NCBI RefSeq assembly: GCF_005871205.1
Contig: NZ_SWKM01000011.1
Span: 372,001 to 436,000 of the forward strand
From: Marinobacter alexandrii
GTDB lineage: Bacteria; Pseudomonadota; Gammaproteobacteria; Pseudomonadales; Oleiphilaceae
Direction of reading: 5' to 3'
Length of the DNA: 64,000 nt
The notes beneath the pieces are model-generated. The model did not search any database. It was not told where the DNA came from and saw nothing but the letters and a program-made list of their open reading frames with translations. Below, piece after piece: positions 1 to 8,697 of the stretch. The first letter of the stretch is position 1, and each line of letters opens with the position of its first letter. A program made the position numbers and the translations under genes.

Positions 1-9
1 CGGTGAGTA

Positions 10-1125
10 ATGGCTATTACAATCCCCGCAGGTCGGGTTTTGCCCATTCAAGCTAAGGCCGGAGGCGGGTTTCAGTCCGTGGGGTTGGGAGGCTGGCTTG
101 AGGGCCAACCGCCAACTATTAGCTCTATTTCCGGAACGTTCACGGCTGGGCAAGTTGCAACAATCAGTGTCGGCAACCTGAGCACCAAACGAAACGGCCA
201 ACTGGCGTTCATCAATTTTGAGGCCGAAACGGCCGGACAGGTAGTGACGTCTATCCAGCACGCAAACCTGGATCCGGGGTTTCAGAAATATGAGTGCGAA
301 ACCGCAGGAAGTCTTTTTGGTTCGAAATACGCTCGCTGCCACGCCATCCAGACGCGCCCCGATCAAGCGGGAATCGTGTTCGACCAACCGTACCGAGAAA
401 TATTTTTTGAGGGCTGGACCCGCTATCAGGTTCCTGACTTCGTTGCGGTGGGTGATGCACAGATCAAGTTTTGGCGACTAGTCCCCTACAGCACGATTGG
501 CGCAGACGCACAAGGCGAACTTCCGCGCCTAACGTGGACACGAGAGGACGGAAACGGTTTTCTTTTGAATGTCGATCCTGGGCCATCGGGGCAGGCTGCG
601 TGGTATGGCAGTACGCCGTTAACAAATGTATGGGAGCCGTGGTCAGGCTTCATGAAAATGGGCGACCTCAACACCGCAAACGGAAAAATCTACGCCAAGG
701 TTGGAGCAGAGGACAGCTTTACGTTTTCTGGATTTCCTGGCGGTCATGCCGCAAGCCCGGATGGCAGCATTGCGTCGTCCGAATGGGATGGCAACGAATA
801 CCAGATTGATGATGGACTCCTACAAGGCGAGATTCACCGGCTTCTGGTTCCCTACTACACTCGGTCCGACCAAGAAACAATCCTGGATATTGACCGCATT
901 TTTGCAAACGACTCACCTGAGCGCGTTGTGGTCGGTGACGCCAGCACGTTCACGGCGTGCACTCCGGGCAAGAGATTTATCCTAAAGCAAAACGGCAGAT
1001 CAGGCGGGCAGATCGAGGTAGATATTGACTCGCTGGGTCCGCTGGCAACAGGACCCGTCTACGCGTATGTAGTGAACAGTGACGGCCTTTATAACACCGA
1101 AGGCTATCTCTGGAGGGCGTCATAG
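10..1125 (+). CDS. Putative phage receptor-binding or polysaccharide-binding protein
   Basis: Protein of 371 aa beginning at the ATG at 10; its ribosome-binding site is nearly off the window. I do not recognise a named family. The N-terminus is short and glycine-rich (residues 1-35), then comes a segment resembling a beta-sandwich (around residues 36-80), then a body rich in aromatic residues, Gly and Asp that looks like a concanavalin-A or polysaccharide-lyase type jelly roll. It has no signal peptide or membrane segment. The stop overlaps the GTG of the next gene, and that gene overlaps the third by 4 bases, so the three are probably translated as a coupled unit just before the terminase genes. 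A virion-attached carbohydrate-binding role is inferred from composition and context only. Confidence 0.5.
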   Translation: MAITIPAGRVLPIQAKAGGGFQSVGLGGWLEGQPPTISSISGTFTAGQVATISVGNLSTKRNGQLAFINFEAETAGQVVTSIQHANLDPGFQKYECETAGSLFGSKYARCHAIQTRPDQAGIVFDQPYREIFFEGWTRYQVPDFVAVGDAQIKFWRLVPYSTIGADAQGELPRLTWTREDGNGFLLNVDPGPSGQAAWYGSTPLTNVWEPWSGFMKMGDLNTANGKIYAKVGAEDSFTFSGFPGGHAASPDGSIASSEWDGNEYQIDDGLLQGEIHRLLVPYYTRSDQETILDIDRIFANDSPERVVVGDASTFTACTPGKRFILKQNGRSGGQIEVDIDSLGPLATGPVYAYVVNSDGLYNTEGYLWRAS

Positions 1126-3260
1126 TGGCTCAGTTTTTCAACGACACGTTCGTAGAAGCTGGCGGCGTTGATATCGACCTTCAGAATCACGTCAGCGACA
1201 GCGGCCACAGCTGGATTGCCTCTGCCTCAACGGTGATCGATCCAGCCGGCGACTACGTTTACGGAACGGCCGCTGGCAACGCGCGCCTATTCCCGAGAGT
1301 CAGCATAACGCCACCGTCTGCGGATTACTCTGCGCAGATGGACGTCACTGTCACTGACACTGCGGACTTCACGATCACCGGCCCTATGCTCAGGATGCAG
1401 GGGGTTAGCAATGACAGCGGCTATGCGTTTGCCGTGGACCCCAATGGCCAGACAGTTGCGCTGTATCGATATGACGCTGGGTCAGAAGTGCTAATCGGGA
1501 CACCTTTTGCCGTAGACCTATCAGTTCTACCGGTAACGATAACGCTTAAAGTCGAAGCGAGCGGCACGTCCCTGAAGGGGTTTCTGGACGGCATTGAGCG
1601 CGACGCAGTGACTGACGCAAACTATACGGCGGCAGGCACTATCGGCTTTATTCGCCGGATGAACACGAATTACGCGCACTACACAATCGATAATTATTCG
1701 GCCGATACGCTCGGTGCAGACACCACCGCCCCGACGTTCACCAGCGCCCCGGCAGTCACTGCAACCACATCATCAGGGCACACCATATCCGCCACTCTGG
1801 ATGAGCCGGGAACGCTGTACGGTGTTCGTCTTGCCAATGGCGCAGCAGCCCCAAGCTCTGCCCAAGTTAAGGCGGGCCAGGACTCGACAGGCGCGGCTGC
1901 CCCGGAGGCAAAATCAGCGGCAGCAGCCAATTCAGCGGACCTTGTGTTCTCCACGGGCGCCGCATCAACTGCCTATGACTACTACATCGTAGCCGAGGAC
2001 GACGAGACCACTCCGAACCTTCAGGCTTCACCTACGCTGGTTAATGCAACGACTGCCGTTGCCGGCCCTTCGATAACCACCAGTCCCGCCACAGCGTTTC
2101 CGGGGCAGTCTCGCACCGTTACAGGCTCTGGCTTTGGTGCGACTCAGGGTACGGGCGGCGTAACCATTGACGGCGTAACGCAGACCATCACTGCTTGGTC
2201 AGACACCAGCATCAGCTTCACGACTGTACTGGGGAACAACAGCTACGGCACCGGGAAGACCCTGCAGGTAACAGAGGGTGGCGGCGGAACGGCCACTGCG
2301 ACGATTGAGCTTGTGGCTGACACGGCGGCCGGCTTTGGGGTTGTCACCATGAGCAGCCCCAACACCACCGACCAATCCAGCGTTGCGTACCAAACAACTG
2401 CGGTGGTTGCGACCGGTGACCAGTTCGAGTGGGAAGACATCAACGCCCTCGGTGGTCTGGTAGTCGACGCTCAGGGCTTCGTTACGGTCAACACAGAGGG
2501 ATCGTTCAGAGGCCGGTTCTGGGATGCCACGGACTCGACCTGGGGCGCGGTTGAAACGTTCAGTACCTCGGACATTACTGCTCCGGTCACAACCAGCGTG
2601 GGCGTACCCACGGCCGGCACGAAGATTATCGGCCAGTCTCTGGACTTCACCGGGAATTGGTCTGAGGTCGTAAATATTGGCGGCACTCCGGCTATCAATT
2701 TCACGATAGGCGGCCAAGCGCGTCAGGCGAATTACGCTTCCGGGTCTGGTACAGCGGCCACCGTATTCAGCTACCCGATTCAGGAAGGCGACTCAGGCGG
2801 CATCAGTGTCACCAGCCTCACCCTGGATGGCGGAACAATCCGAGATGCTGCGCTCAACGATGCAGACCTGACCCTCAATGCCGTTGGCGACACCTCCGGC
2901 ATTACGGTAGACGGCATCCGCCCGGTAGTTTCAGTCAACTCCCTGACCACCACAGACACGGACCCGATCATAACGGGCAGCTCTGGCGATGCGGCTAGTC
3001 TCACTCTGGTTGTGACCGGCATAGGCACCTACAACCCTGCCCCCTCCGGTGGGTCATGGAGCCAGCAACTCCCCATCTCCGCACTCGGTGACTACCCGAT
3101 GACCCTGAACGGCACAGACGCCAACGGGAATGCGGCGGTTGAGGCTGCGGGGGCGCTGAGCATTGTTGAAGAAATCGTTAAGGCAAACGTCCGCATTGGG
3201 TTTAAGCGCCCCGTAAAGCGCCCGATCAAAGGCAGCATTAGAGAGGCAATCAAGTCATGA
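1125..3260 (+). CDS. Large Ig-like-repeat phage adhesin / tail-fibre-like protein
   Basis: Protein of 711 aa with a GTG start that overlaps the previous stop by one base. It is rich in Thr, Ser, Gly, Ala and Asp and poor in Cys and Lys, as in extracellular beta-sandwich adhesins. An N-terminal laminin-G/concanavalin-like segment (about residues 1-195) is followed by several Ig-like modules, including an IPT/TIG-like stretch near residues 315-395 and Bap-type Ig-like segments near 480-680. The last 25 residues are abruptly basic (repeated KRP/Arg/Lys/Ile), unlike the acidic body, and may anchor the protein to the particle. No signal peptide is seen. Function as receptor binding or surface adhesion is inferred. 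Confidence 0.55.
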   Translation: MAQFFNDTFVEAGGVDIDLQNHVSDSGHSWIASASTVIDPAGDYVYGTAAGNARLFPRVSITPPSADYSAQMDVTVTDTADFTITGPMLRMQGVSNDSGYAFAVDPNGQTVALYRYDAGSEVLIGTPFAVDLSVLPVTITLKVEASGTSLKGFLDGIERDAVTDANYTAAGTIGFIRRMNTNYAHYTIDNYSADTLGADTTAPTFTSAPAVTATTSSGHTISATLDEPGTLYGVRLANGAAAPSSAQVKAGQDSTGAAAPEAKSAAAANSADLVFSTGAASTAYDYYIVAEDDETTPNLQASPTLVNATTAVAGPSITTSPATAFPGQSRTVTGSGFGATQGTGGVTIDGVTQTITAWSDTSISFTTVLGNNSYGTGKTLQVTEGGGGTATATIELVADTAAGFGVVTMSSPNTTDQSSVAYQTTAVVATGDQFEWEDINALGGLVVDAQGFVTVNTEGSFRGRFWDATDSTWGAVETFSTSDITAPVTTSVGVPTAGTKIIGQSLDFTGNWSEVVNIGGTPAINFTIGGQARQANYASGSGTAATVFSYPIQEGDSGGISVTSLTLDGGTIRDAALNDADLTLNAVGDTSGITVDGIRPVVSVNSLTTTDTDPIITGSSGDAASLTLVVTGIGTYNPAPSGGSWSQQLPISALGDYPMTLNGTDANGNAAVEAAGALSIVEEIVKANVRIGFKRPVKRPIKGSIREAIKS

Positions 3261-3559
3261 GCAATATGAAGCTGGTTAACCTGACAGCAGACGGCACGGT
3301 ATCGCTCGGCAATTCCGCTGAGGACGTGAACACCCGTGGCGGAACAGGGTCTCTGATGATCATGCCCACAGGAACATTCGGCAGCGGAACGTTGGTTGTG
3401 CAGAAGTACAGCGAGGCCAGATCCGCTTTCGTAACGGTGGCCACCTATACCGCCCCGTTGGTCGATGCCGAGGAAGTCAAGTTGGGCCTGGGTGACACCC
3501 AGTTGGTTCTGTCTGGTGCTACCAGCCCGAACATCGATGTTGATTATTGGTGGATGTGA
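3257..3559 (+). CDS. Small phage protein of unknown function, coupled to the adhesin gene
   Basis: Protein of 100 aa whose ATG overlaps the preceding stop in an ATGA-type junction. I do not recognise the family. It is mostly beta-type sequence, with alternating hydrophobic and polar residues and many Gly, Val and Thr, no cysteines and no membrane segment, and it ends in a Trp-Trp-Met tail. Its size and coupling to the two large adhesin-like genes suggest a partner such as an assembly factor, cap or small decoration protein. That is inference only. Confidence 0.5.
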   Translation: MSNMKLVNLTADGTVSLGNSAEDVNTRGGTGSLMIMPTGTFGSGTLVVQKYSEARSAFVTVATYTAPLVDAEEVKLGLGDTQLVLSGATSPNIDVDYWWM

Positions 3560-3595
3560 ATCCCAAGCATATTTCTAAAGTAGGAGCAAGTAGAA

Positions 3596-3940
3596 ATGCC
3601 TGCCGAAACAAAACGCGGTAGGCCGTCAGGAACCCGTAAAACTGGCGGCCGCAAGAAGGGCACGCCAAACAAGGTGACTGCCGAGATTAAACAGATTGCT
3701 CAGAGCTACGGTGAGGAAGCAATCGCCTCTTTGGTCGAAATCATGAGGGGTGGCGAATATCCGCCTGCAGCCCGTGTCTCAGCCTCCAAAGAGATCCTTG
3801 ACCGAGCGTACGGAAAGGCCCCGCAAGCGCTGGAGCTCTCAGGGCAAGGCGGCGGACCCATCCAAACCGTTACCAAGAACATGACCCCACAGGAAGCTGC
3901 CGACGCGTATGCCAGCACCCTCGAAAGCGACAAGGGATAG
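3596..3940 (+). CDS. Putative terminase small subunit
   Basis: Protein of 114 aa with a strongly basic, Gly- and Arg-rich N-terminus (residues 5-30, GRPSGTRK...GRKKGTPNK) like the DNA-binding arms of DUF5681-type phage proteins. A helical middle (about residues 30-75) follows. It lies directly before the large terminase gene and overlaps it by 32 bases, the usual place for the small subunit, which recognises the packaging site and loads the motor. A GGAG-type ribosome site precedes the ATG (taggagcaag). The call rests on size, charge and position; the family is divergent. Confidence 0.65.
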   Translation: MPAETKRGRPSGTRKTGGRKKGTPNKVTAEIKQIAQSYGEEAIASLVEIMRGGEYPPAARVSASKEILDRAYGKAPQALELSGQGGGPIQTVTKNMTPQEAADAYASTLESDKG

Positions 3941-5558
3941 CTGGCCGCCTGACTACACCGCAGTATTCGCCGAGAGACAAAAGCGGCTCCTGAGTATAAG
4001 GTCCAAGCCGGTGCTGCTCTATGGCGCAAAGGAATACTACCGGACCCGCCCGGCAGAGTTCATAGAGCACTGGGTGTCGACGTACGACCCGCGAAACATT
4101 GGCACTGAGATTCCGGCCACCATGCCGTTCATCTTATTTGAGCGGCAACAGGACTTGGCGAGCTTTCTCTTAGCGATGATGCAAGGGCAGGAGAACGGCT
4201 TAATTGAGAAGTCGCGCGACATGGGCGCCTCGTGGGTCTGTTGCGGATTCTCTGTCTGGCTCTGGCTGTTCTGGCCGGGGTCCGCCGTTGGCTGGGGCTC
4301 CAGAAAAGAGCAGTTAGTTGACCGAATCGGTGACCCGGATTCTATTTTTGAGAAGATGCGCCTGATTATCGGCGGGCTTCCCCGGGAGTTTTTGCCTGCC
4401 GGGCTGTCTCCTAAAGAGCACATGACTTTCATGCGGTTTGTGAACCCTGAGAACGGGGCCACGATAACTGGTGAGGCGGGTGACAATATCGGGCGAGGTG
4501 GTCGCAAGCTCATCTACTTCAAGGACGAGGCTGCGCACTTTGAGCGGCCAGAGAAGATTGAAGCGGCACTTGCCGACAACACCAACGTCCAGATCGACAT
4601 ATCCAGCGTCAACGGCACCGGCAACGTGTTCCATCGTCGTCGGGAGTCGGGCGAGGAATGGAATGGCGGCACAGCCCATAAGGGCGTGACCAACGTTTTC
4701 ATCATGGACTGGCGCGACCACCCAGCCAAAGATCAGGCCTGGTACGACGCCAGGCGCAAGAAAGCTGAAGCGGACGGCCTTCTCCACGTATTTGCCCAGG
4801 AAGTGGACCGAAACTACGCGGCATCTGTCGAGGGCGTGATTATCCCGCCTGAATGGGTTGAAGTTGCGGTTGACGCTCACATTAAGCTGGGCATCGATGA
4901 CTCCGGCGGCTACTGCGGAGCGTTAGACGTGGCCGACGGTGGCGGTGACAAGAACGCATACGCCGCCCGAAAAGGCATCATTCTCACGAGCGTTGCTGAG
5001 TGGGGCGAGAGGGACACCGGTCTCACCGCTCGAAGGGCCATAGATCACGCCAGTGGTTGCGGCCCGATAGAGGTTCAATACGACTGCATCGGTGTGGGCT
5101 CTGGCGTTAAAGCGGAAACCAATCGACTCAATGATGAAGGCCTGATGCCGAAGGGCATACGGTTTGTACCTTGGGATGCCGGAGCTGCTGTTCTAGACCC
5201 GGACAAGCACATTGACCCACAGGATCGAGACACACCCCTCAACAAAGACTTCTACGCCAATTTGAAGGCTCAGGGCTGGTGGCAGCTACGCCGCCGCTTT
5301 GAGAAGACTTGGCGGGCGGTTACTGAGGGCGTCCATTACGACCACGACGAACTAATCAGCATTCCGTCCAGCCTCCCATTGCTGCGGACGATTCAGAAAG
5401 AGCTGTCACAACCAACTGCTGGGAAGAGCGCACGCATGAAACTGATCGTCAACAAGACGCCAGAAGGCACGCGATCACCGAACGTTGGTGACGTGATAAT
5501 GATGTGCTACTGGCCGGTGCCGTCTGCGGGTTACGACATGATGGCGGTGTACTCATGA
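3909..5558 (+). CDS. terL: Terminase large subunit (packaging ATPase and nuclease)
   Basis: Protein of 549 aa, the usual size for TerL, which pumps DNA into the prohead and cuts it. A Walker-A-like loop KSRDMGASW lies at residues 101-109, and a Walker B with catalytic acid, LIYFKDEAAHF, at 201-211. The C-terminal half shows the RNase-H-like nuclease start LDVADGGGDKNA near residue 338, with further Asp residues downstream. The ATG used here lies inside the end of the small-subunit gene; a later start is possible but would shorten the N-terminus. The stop overlaps the portal ATG (ATGA), indicating translational coupling. Confidence 0.9.
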   Translation: MPAPSKATRDSWPPDYTAVFAERQKRLLSIRSKPVLLYGAKEYYRTRPAEFIEHWVSTYDPRNIGTEIPATMPFILFERQQDLASFLLAMMQGQENGLIEKSRDMGASWVCCGFSVWLWLFWPGSAVGWGSRKEQLVDRIGDPDSIFEKMRLIIGGLPREFLPAGLSPKEHMTFMRFVNPENGATITGEAGDNIGRGGRKLIYFKDEAAHFERPEKIEAALADNTNVQIDISSVNGTGNVFHRRRESGEEWNGGTAHKGVTNVFIMDWRDHPAKDQAWYDARRKKAEADGLLHVFAQEVDRNYAASVEGVIIPPEWVEVAVDAHIKLGIDDSGGYCGALDVADGGGDKNAYAARKGIILTSVAEWGERDTGLTARRAIDHASGCGPIEVQYDCIGVGSGVKAETNRLNDEGLMPKGIRFVPWDAGAAVLDPDKHIDPQDRDTPLNKDFYANLKAQGWWQLRRRFEKTWRAVTEGVHYDHDELISIPSSLPLLRTIQKELSQPTAGKSARMKLIVNKTPEGTRSPNVGDVIMMCYWPVPSAGYDMMAVYS

Positions 5559-6865
5559 GCAACTGGTTTGCAGACGTATCCCGAGGGCTGATCAACAAGC
5601 TGTCTGGCCTTGGCGGCGATAGCGACAAGGGCGCTCAGGGTACGTGGAGCTTTCAGCCTCTGGATCGCCAGCAGGTTGAGGCCGCCTATCGATCTAACTG
5701 GATGTGCCGCAAAGCCGTGGATATCCCGGCGTTCGACATGATGCGCGAGGGTTGGGCCTGGCAGTGCGACAAAGAGCAGATTGCAGCCATCGAGGCGGAA
5801 GAAAAGCGCCTAAAGGTGCTCAGCAGCGTGTTCACAGCCCTTAAACAGGCTCGGCTGTACGGCGGCGCCGCGATCACGATTAGCGATGGTGGAGAGGATC
5901 ACAGCCAGCCTCTCGACCCTAGACGGGTTGGTCGGGGCGGCATCGCCTTCCTGAAAGTCATGGACCGATACCACCTGACCAGCGGCATTCTCGACTATGA
6001 CCCCATGTCGCCAACGTACATGGAGCCGACTTATTACGACCTGGTGGGCGCTGCTGGTGGCTCAGTTCGCATTCACCCTTCCCGTGTTATCCGGTTCATC
6101 GGCGCGGATCTCCCCACAGACTGGGAAGTCCTGGTTGACCGGTGGGGTGACAGCATCCTGGACGCCATCGAGATTGCCATTCGGGACGCTACGGCAGGCC
6201 AGCAGGGTATTGCTGCGCTGGTGCAGGAAGCCAAGATTGACGTGTACCAGATCGAGGGCTTCATGGAGGGCATGAAGTCAGAGGCTTATAAAACCGCCGT
6301 ATACGACCGTTTTGCGCTAGTTCAGAGAATGAAGTCCAACGTGAACGCGCTTGTATTGGATAAGCAGGACGATTACCAGCAAAAGACCATCAACTTCTCT
6401 CAACTGCCGGACGTGCAGCGCCTTCAGCTTCAGATCGTATCCGGCGCCGCAGACATCCCGGCTACGAGATTCCTAAGCCAGAGCCCGACTGGACTGCAAT
6501 CCACTGGTGACGGCGAACTCAAGAACTACTACGACCGCATCGGGGCAGAGCAGGAACTGACGCTGCGCGACCCGCTGGAAAAGCTTCTCAACCTGGTTGT
6601 CCGCTCAGCCCTTGGCGAGTACCCGGACGAGTGCTGGTTCAAATTCCGCCCGCTGTGGCAGATGAGCGAGAAAGAGCAGGCAGAGGTGTTCAAGGCTCGT
6701 GCTGATGCCGCTCGCACCATTGCAGGAAAAGGCACGGGTGACGCTCCGCTGATCCCGATTGAGGCGCTATCTGACAGCCTGGTCAACGCACTGATCGAGT
6801 CTGGTGACCTGCCAGGTCTTGAGGCCGCCATTCTGGAATACGGCCAACTCCGCAACAAAGAATAA
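5555..6865 (+). CDS. Portal protein, DUF1073 type
   Basis: Protein of 436 aa from the ATG at 5555, which overlaps the TerL stop; a longer frame upstream is unlikely to be used. The N-terminus has a portal-type pattern (YRSNWMCRKAVDIPAFDMMREGW near residues 46-68, then an ARLYGGAAI segment), matching DUF1073 phage portals, which form the 12-subunit ring through which DNA enters and the tail attaches. The C-terminal third is helical and charged, typical of the clip and crown. Some databases name this fold after an anti-CBASS protein domain; nothing here supports an anti-CBASS activity. Position directly after TerL supports the portal role. Confidence 0.85.
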   Translation: MSNWFADVSRGLINKLSGLGGDSDKGAQGTWSFQPLDRQQVEAAYRSNWMCRKAVDIPAFDMMREGWAWQCDKEQIAAIEAEEKRLKVLSSVFTALKQARLYGGAAITISDGGEDHSQPLDPRRVGRGGIAFLKVMDRYHLTSGILDYDPMSPTYMEPTYYDLVGAAGGSVRIHPSRVIRFIGADLPTDWEVLVDRWGDSILDAIEIAIRDATAGQQGIAALVQEAKIDVYQIEGFMEGMKSEAYKTAVYDRFALVQRMKSNVNALVLDKQDDYQQKTINFSQLPDVQRLQLQIVSGAADIPATRFLSQSPTGLQSTGDGELKNYYDRIGAEQELTLRDPLEKLLNLVVRSALGEYPDECWFKFRPLWQMSEKEQAEVFKARADAARTIAGKGTGDAPLIPIEALSDSLVNALIESGDLPGLEAAILEYGQLRNKE

Positions 6866-6889
6866 CCCGACCCCATCGAGGAATAAGCC

Positions 6890-8014
6890 ATGAAGTTTAC
6901 CGACAGCACAGAGCTGTCAGGGGTGAATATCACCCGTGATGGCTATCTGGCGGGCTCAGTCCGTTGTGCGCGCACAGGCATTCAGGTCTATGCCGGCTCA
7001 GAGGTTGGCAAGCCTGATATGGAGACCGTGAGCGTGTATCGCGGAGAAGATCAGGTGTTCGCCAAAGACAGCATGGCCTCATTCGTGGGCAAGCCGGTGA
7101 CCATCAATCATCCGCCGGTCCCGGTCGATGCCGGTAACTGGAAAGATTATGCAGCCGGCCAGCTTGGCGAGGAAGTGGCGAGAGACGGCGAGAGTATCCG
7201 CGTCAGCCTGGCCCTTATGGACGCCTCAGCCATTAAGCAGGTACAGGACGGCAAGCGCGAACTGTCCGTTGGTTATCGCGCAAATCTCGTGTGGGGCGAT
7301 GGTGTCGCTCCGGACGGAACACCTTATCAGGCACGACAGGAAGGCATCATCGTTGACCATTTGGCCGTCGTTGACGCCGCCCGTGCCGGCAAAGAATTCC
7401 GCATCGGAGACGGTGCGAATAACTGGGGCGCTCGCCCTACAACAACCCAAGCAGACGGAAGGAAGAATCAGATGACTGATAATCTTCGTACTGTGGTCGT
7501 TGACGGCTTGTCGGTAAGTACCACCGACCAGGGCGCTCAGGCCATTGAGAAATTGCAGAACGACGTGAAAGCCGCGCAAACCGCTGTGGCCGACGCGAAA
7601 TCCGAATCCACCAAGGCTGTTGAGGCCAAAGACGCCGAGATCGCTAAGAAACAGGCCGAAATCGACGACCTGAAAAGCAAGGTTCTGGACGATGCCGCGC
7701 TGGATAAGCGTGTGCAGGAGCGTGCCGACCTCGTTGGCAAGGCCAAGACCATTGCCAAAGACCTCAAAACAACCGGTGTTAGTGATGCTGATATCCGCAA
7801 GGCCGCAGTGGTCGCCAAGTTGGGCGATGAGGCGGTGAAGGATAAGCCGCAAGCGTACATCGACGCCCGCTTTGACATCCTGGTTGAGGATTCCGCCTCC
7901 AACCCCAACGACCCGCTGCGCACCATCACCAGCGTTAAACCTAATGACGGCGCGAGCGCGTGGGGAGACTCCGCGTTCAAGTCTGCCGGTGTCGCCATGA
8001 AGAAGGAGGCGTAA
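6890..8014 (+). CDS. Prohead protease / scaffold fusion, DUF2213 type
   Basis: Protein of 374 aa. The first 175 residues match the DUF2213 phage protease-like domain (segments such as GKPVTINHPP, RELSVGYRANL and VDHLAVVDAARAG). Residues 195-285 form a long Ala/Lys/Glu/Asp-rich coiled coil, as expected of a capsid scaffold. In this phage type one protein shapes the prohead and is then removed by its own protease part. It sits between portal and decoration/capsid genes, 24 bases after the portal, with a GAGG ribosome site (tcgaggaataagccATG). An internal in-frame ATG at about 7471, preceded by GGAAGGAAG, could give a separate scaffold-only product, as in lambda Nu3; this is a suggestion from the sequence. 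Confidence 0.82.
   Translation: MKFTDSTELSGVNITRDGYLAGSVRCARTGIQVYAGSEVGKPDMETVSVYRGEDQVFAKDSMASFVGKPVTINHPPVPVDAGNWKDYAAGQLGEEVARDGESIRVSLALMDASAIKQVQDGKRELSVGYRANLVWGDGVAPDGTPYQARQEGIIVDHLAVVDAARAGKEFRIGDGANNWGARPTTTQADGRKNQMTDNLRTVVVDGLSVSTTDQGAQAIEKLQNDVKAAQTAVADAKSESTKAVEAKDAEIAKKQAEIDDLKSKVLDDAALDKRVQERADLVGKAKTIAKDLKTTGVSDADIRKAAVVAKLGDEAVKDKPQAYIDARFDILVEDSASNPNDPLRTITSVKPNDGASAWGDSAFKSAGVAMKKEA
7471..8014 (+). other. Possible internal start for a scaffold-only product inside the protease gene
   Basis: Inside the protease/scaffold gene, an in-frame ATG at 7471 is preceded by a strong purine-rich ribosome-site candidate (ggaaggaag at 7459-7467). It would give a protein of about 180 aa consisting of the coiled-coil scaffold part only. 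Lambda makes Nu3 from inside gene C in the same manner. The boundary coincides with the end of the DUF2213 protease domain and the start of the helical region, which supports the idea; expression is unproven. Confidence 0.4.
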
Positions 8015-8017
8015 GCG

Positions 8018-8686
8018 ATGGATATCCAAGTCAAAGGCCAAGAAAGCGCCGAGTACCTCATCAGCGAAGCAAACGGCTACCGATCCAGAGAGGCGGTTAC
8101 CGTGACCGTACCGGCAAGCACTACGCTCGCGGCCGGAACCATCCTCGGCAAAATCACCACTGGTGGGGCAACCGTGGTGGCCGATGCTGGCAACACGGGC
8201 GGCGGCTCGCTCACTCTTGATGCGACTACGCCGGTTTTGGCAGGCGCGCAAGTTGGCGACTACACAGCTACCTGCATTGTGGCAGCCGCTGCCGGCGGCA
8301 CGTTCCGGGTTGAGAATCCTGACGGGGTTGTAATGGGGGATGTTGATGTAGGCGTCGCGTTTGCGGACAAGATCGCCTTCACCATTAACGATGGCACTCC
8401 AGATTTCGCAGTTGGCGACCTGTTCACAGTGACGGTAGCTGCCGGCAGCGGAAAGTTTGTGCGCCATTCCGCAGATGCCATTGATGGCTCCCAAAACGAG
8501 GCTGCCATTTTGTACGAGACCCTGGCTAACACCACCGTAGCGGCAGTGGACAACACCGTCACCGCCACCGTCCGGGACTCTGAGGTTAGTGGCGAGGAAC
8601 TGACCTATGAGGTCGGCGCTGACGCTGCCCAAATCACCGCATCCGATGCAGCCCTGAAGGCTCTCGGCATCATTGTACGTCGATAA
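8018..8686 (+). CDS. Head decoration protein (lambda gpD-like)
   Basis: Protein of 222 aa with a short N-terminal segment followed by a beta-rich, Thr/Ala/Gly-rich body, as in phage head decoration proteins that trimerise on the capsid surface and stabilise it after expansion. Motifs typical of the family include the early YLISEANGYRSRE stretch and the TLAAGTILGKI turn near residues 35-50. It is larger than lambda gpD (110 aa) because of an inserted beta domain in the middle, a common variation. It lies 3 bases after the protease/scaffold gene and 11 bases before the capsid gene, and the AAGGAGG immediately before the scaffold stop serves as its ribosome site. Confidence 0.82.
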   Translation: MDIQVKGQESAEYLISEANGYRSREAVTVTVPASTTLAAGTILGKITTGGATVVADAGNTGGGSLTLDATTPVLAGAQVGDYTATCIVAAAAGGTFRVENPDGVVMGDVDVGVAFADKIAFTINDGTPDFAVGDLFTVTVAAGSGKFVRHSADAIDGSQNEAAILYETLANTTVAAVDNTVTATVRDSEVSGEELTYEVGADAAQITASDAALKALGIIVRR

Positions 8687-8697
8687 GGAGACCTGAC

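Noticed and set aside
5555..6865. Anti-CBASS function suggested by database naming of the portal fold
   Set aside because: The gene is at the portal position and has portal-type segments; the naming reflects distant fold similarity, so no anti-CBASS role is claimed.
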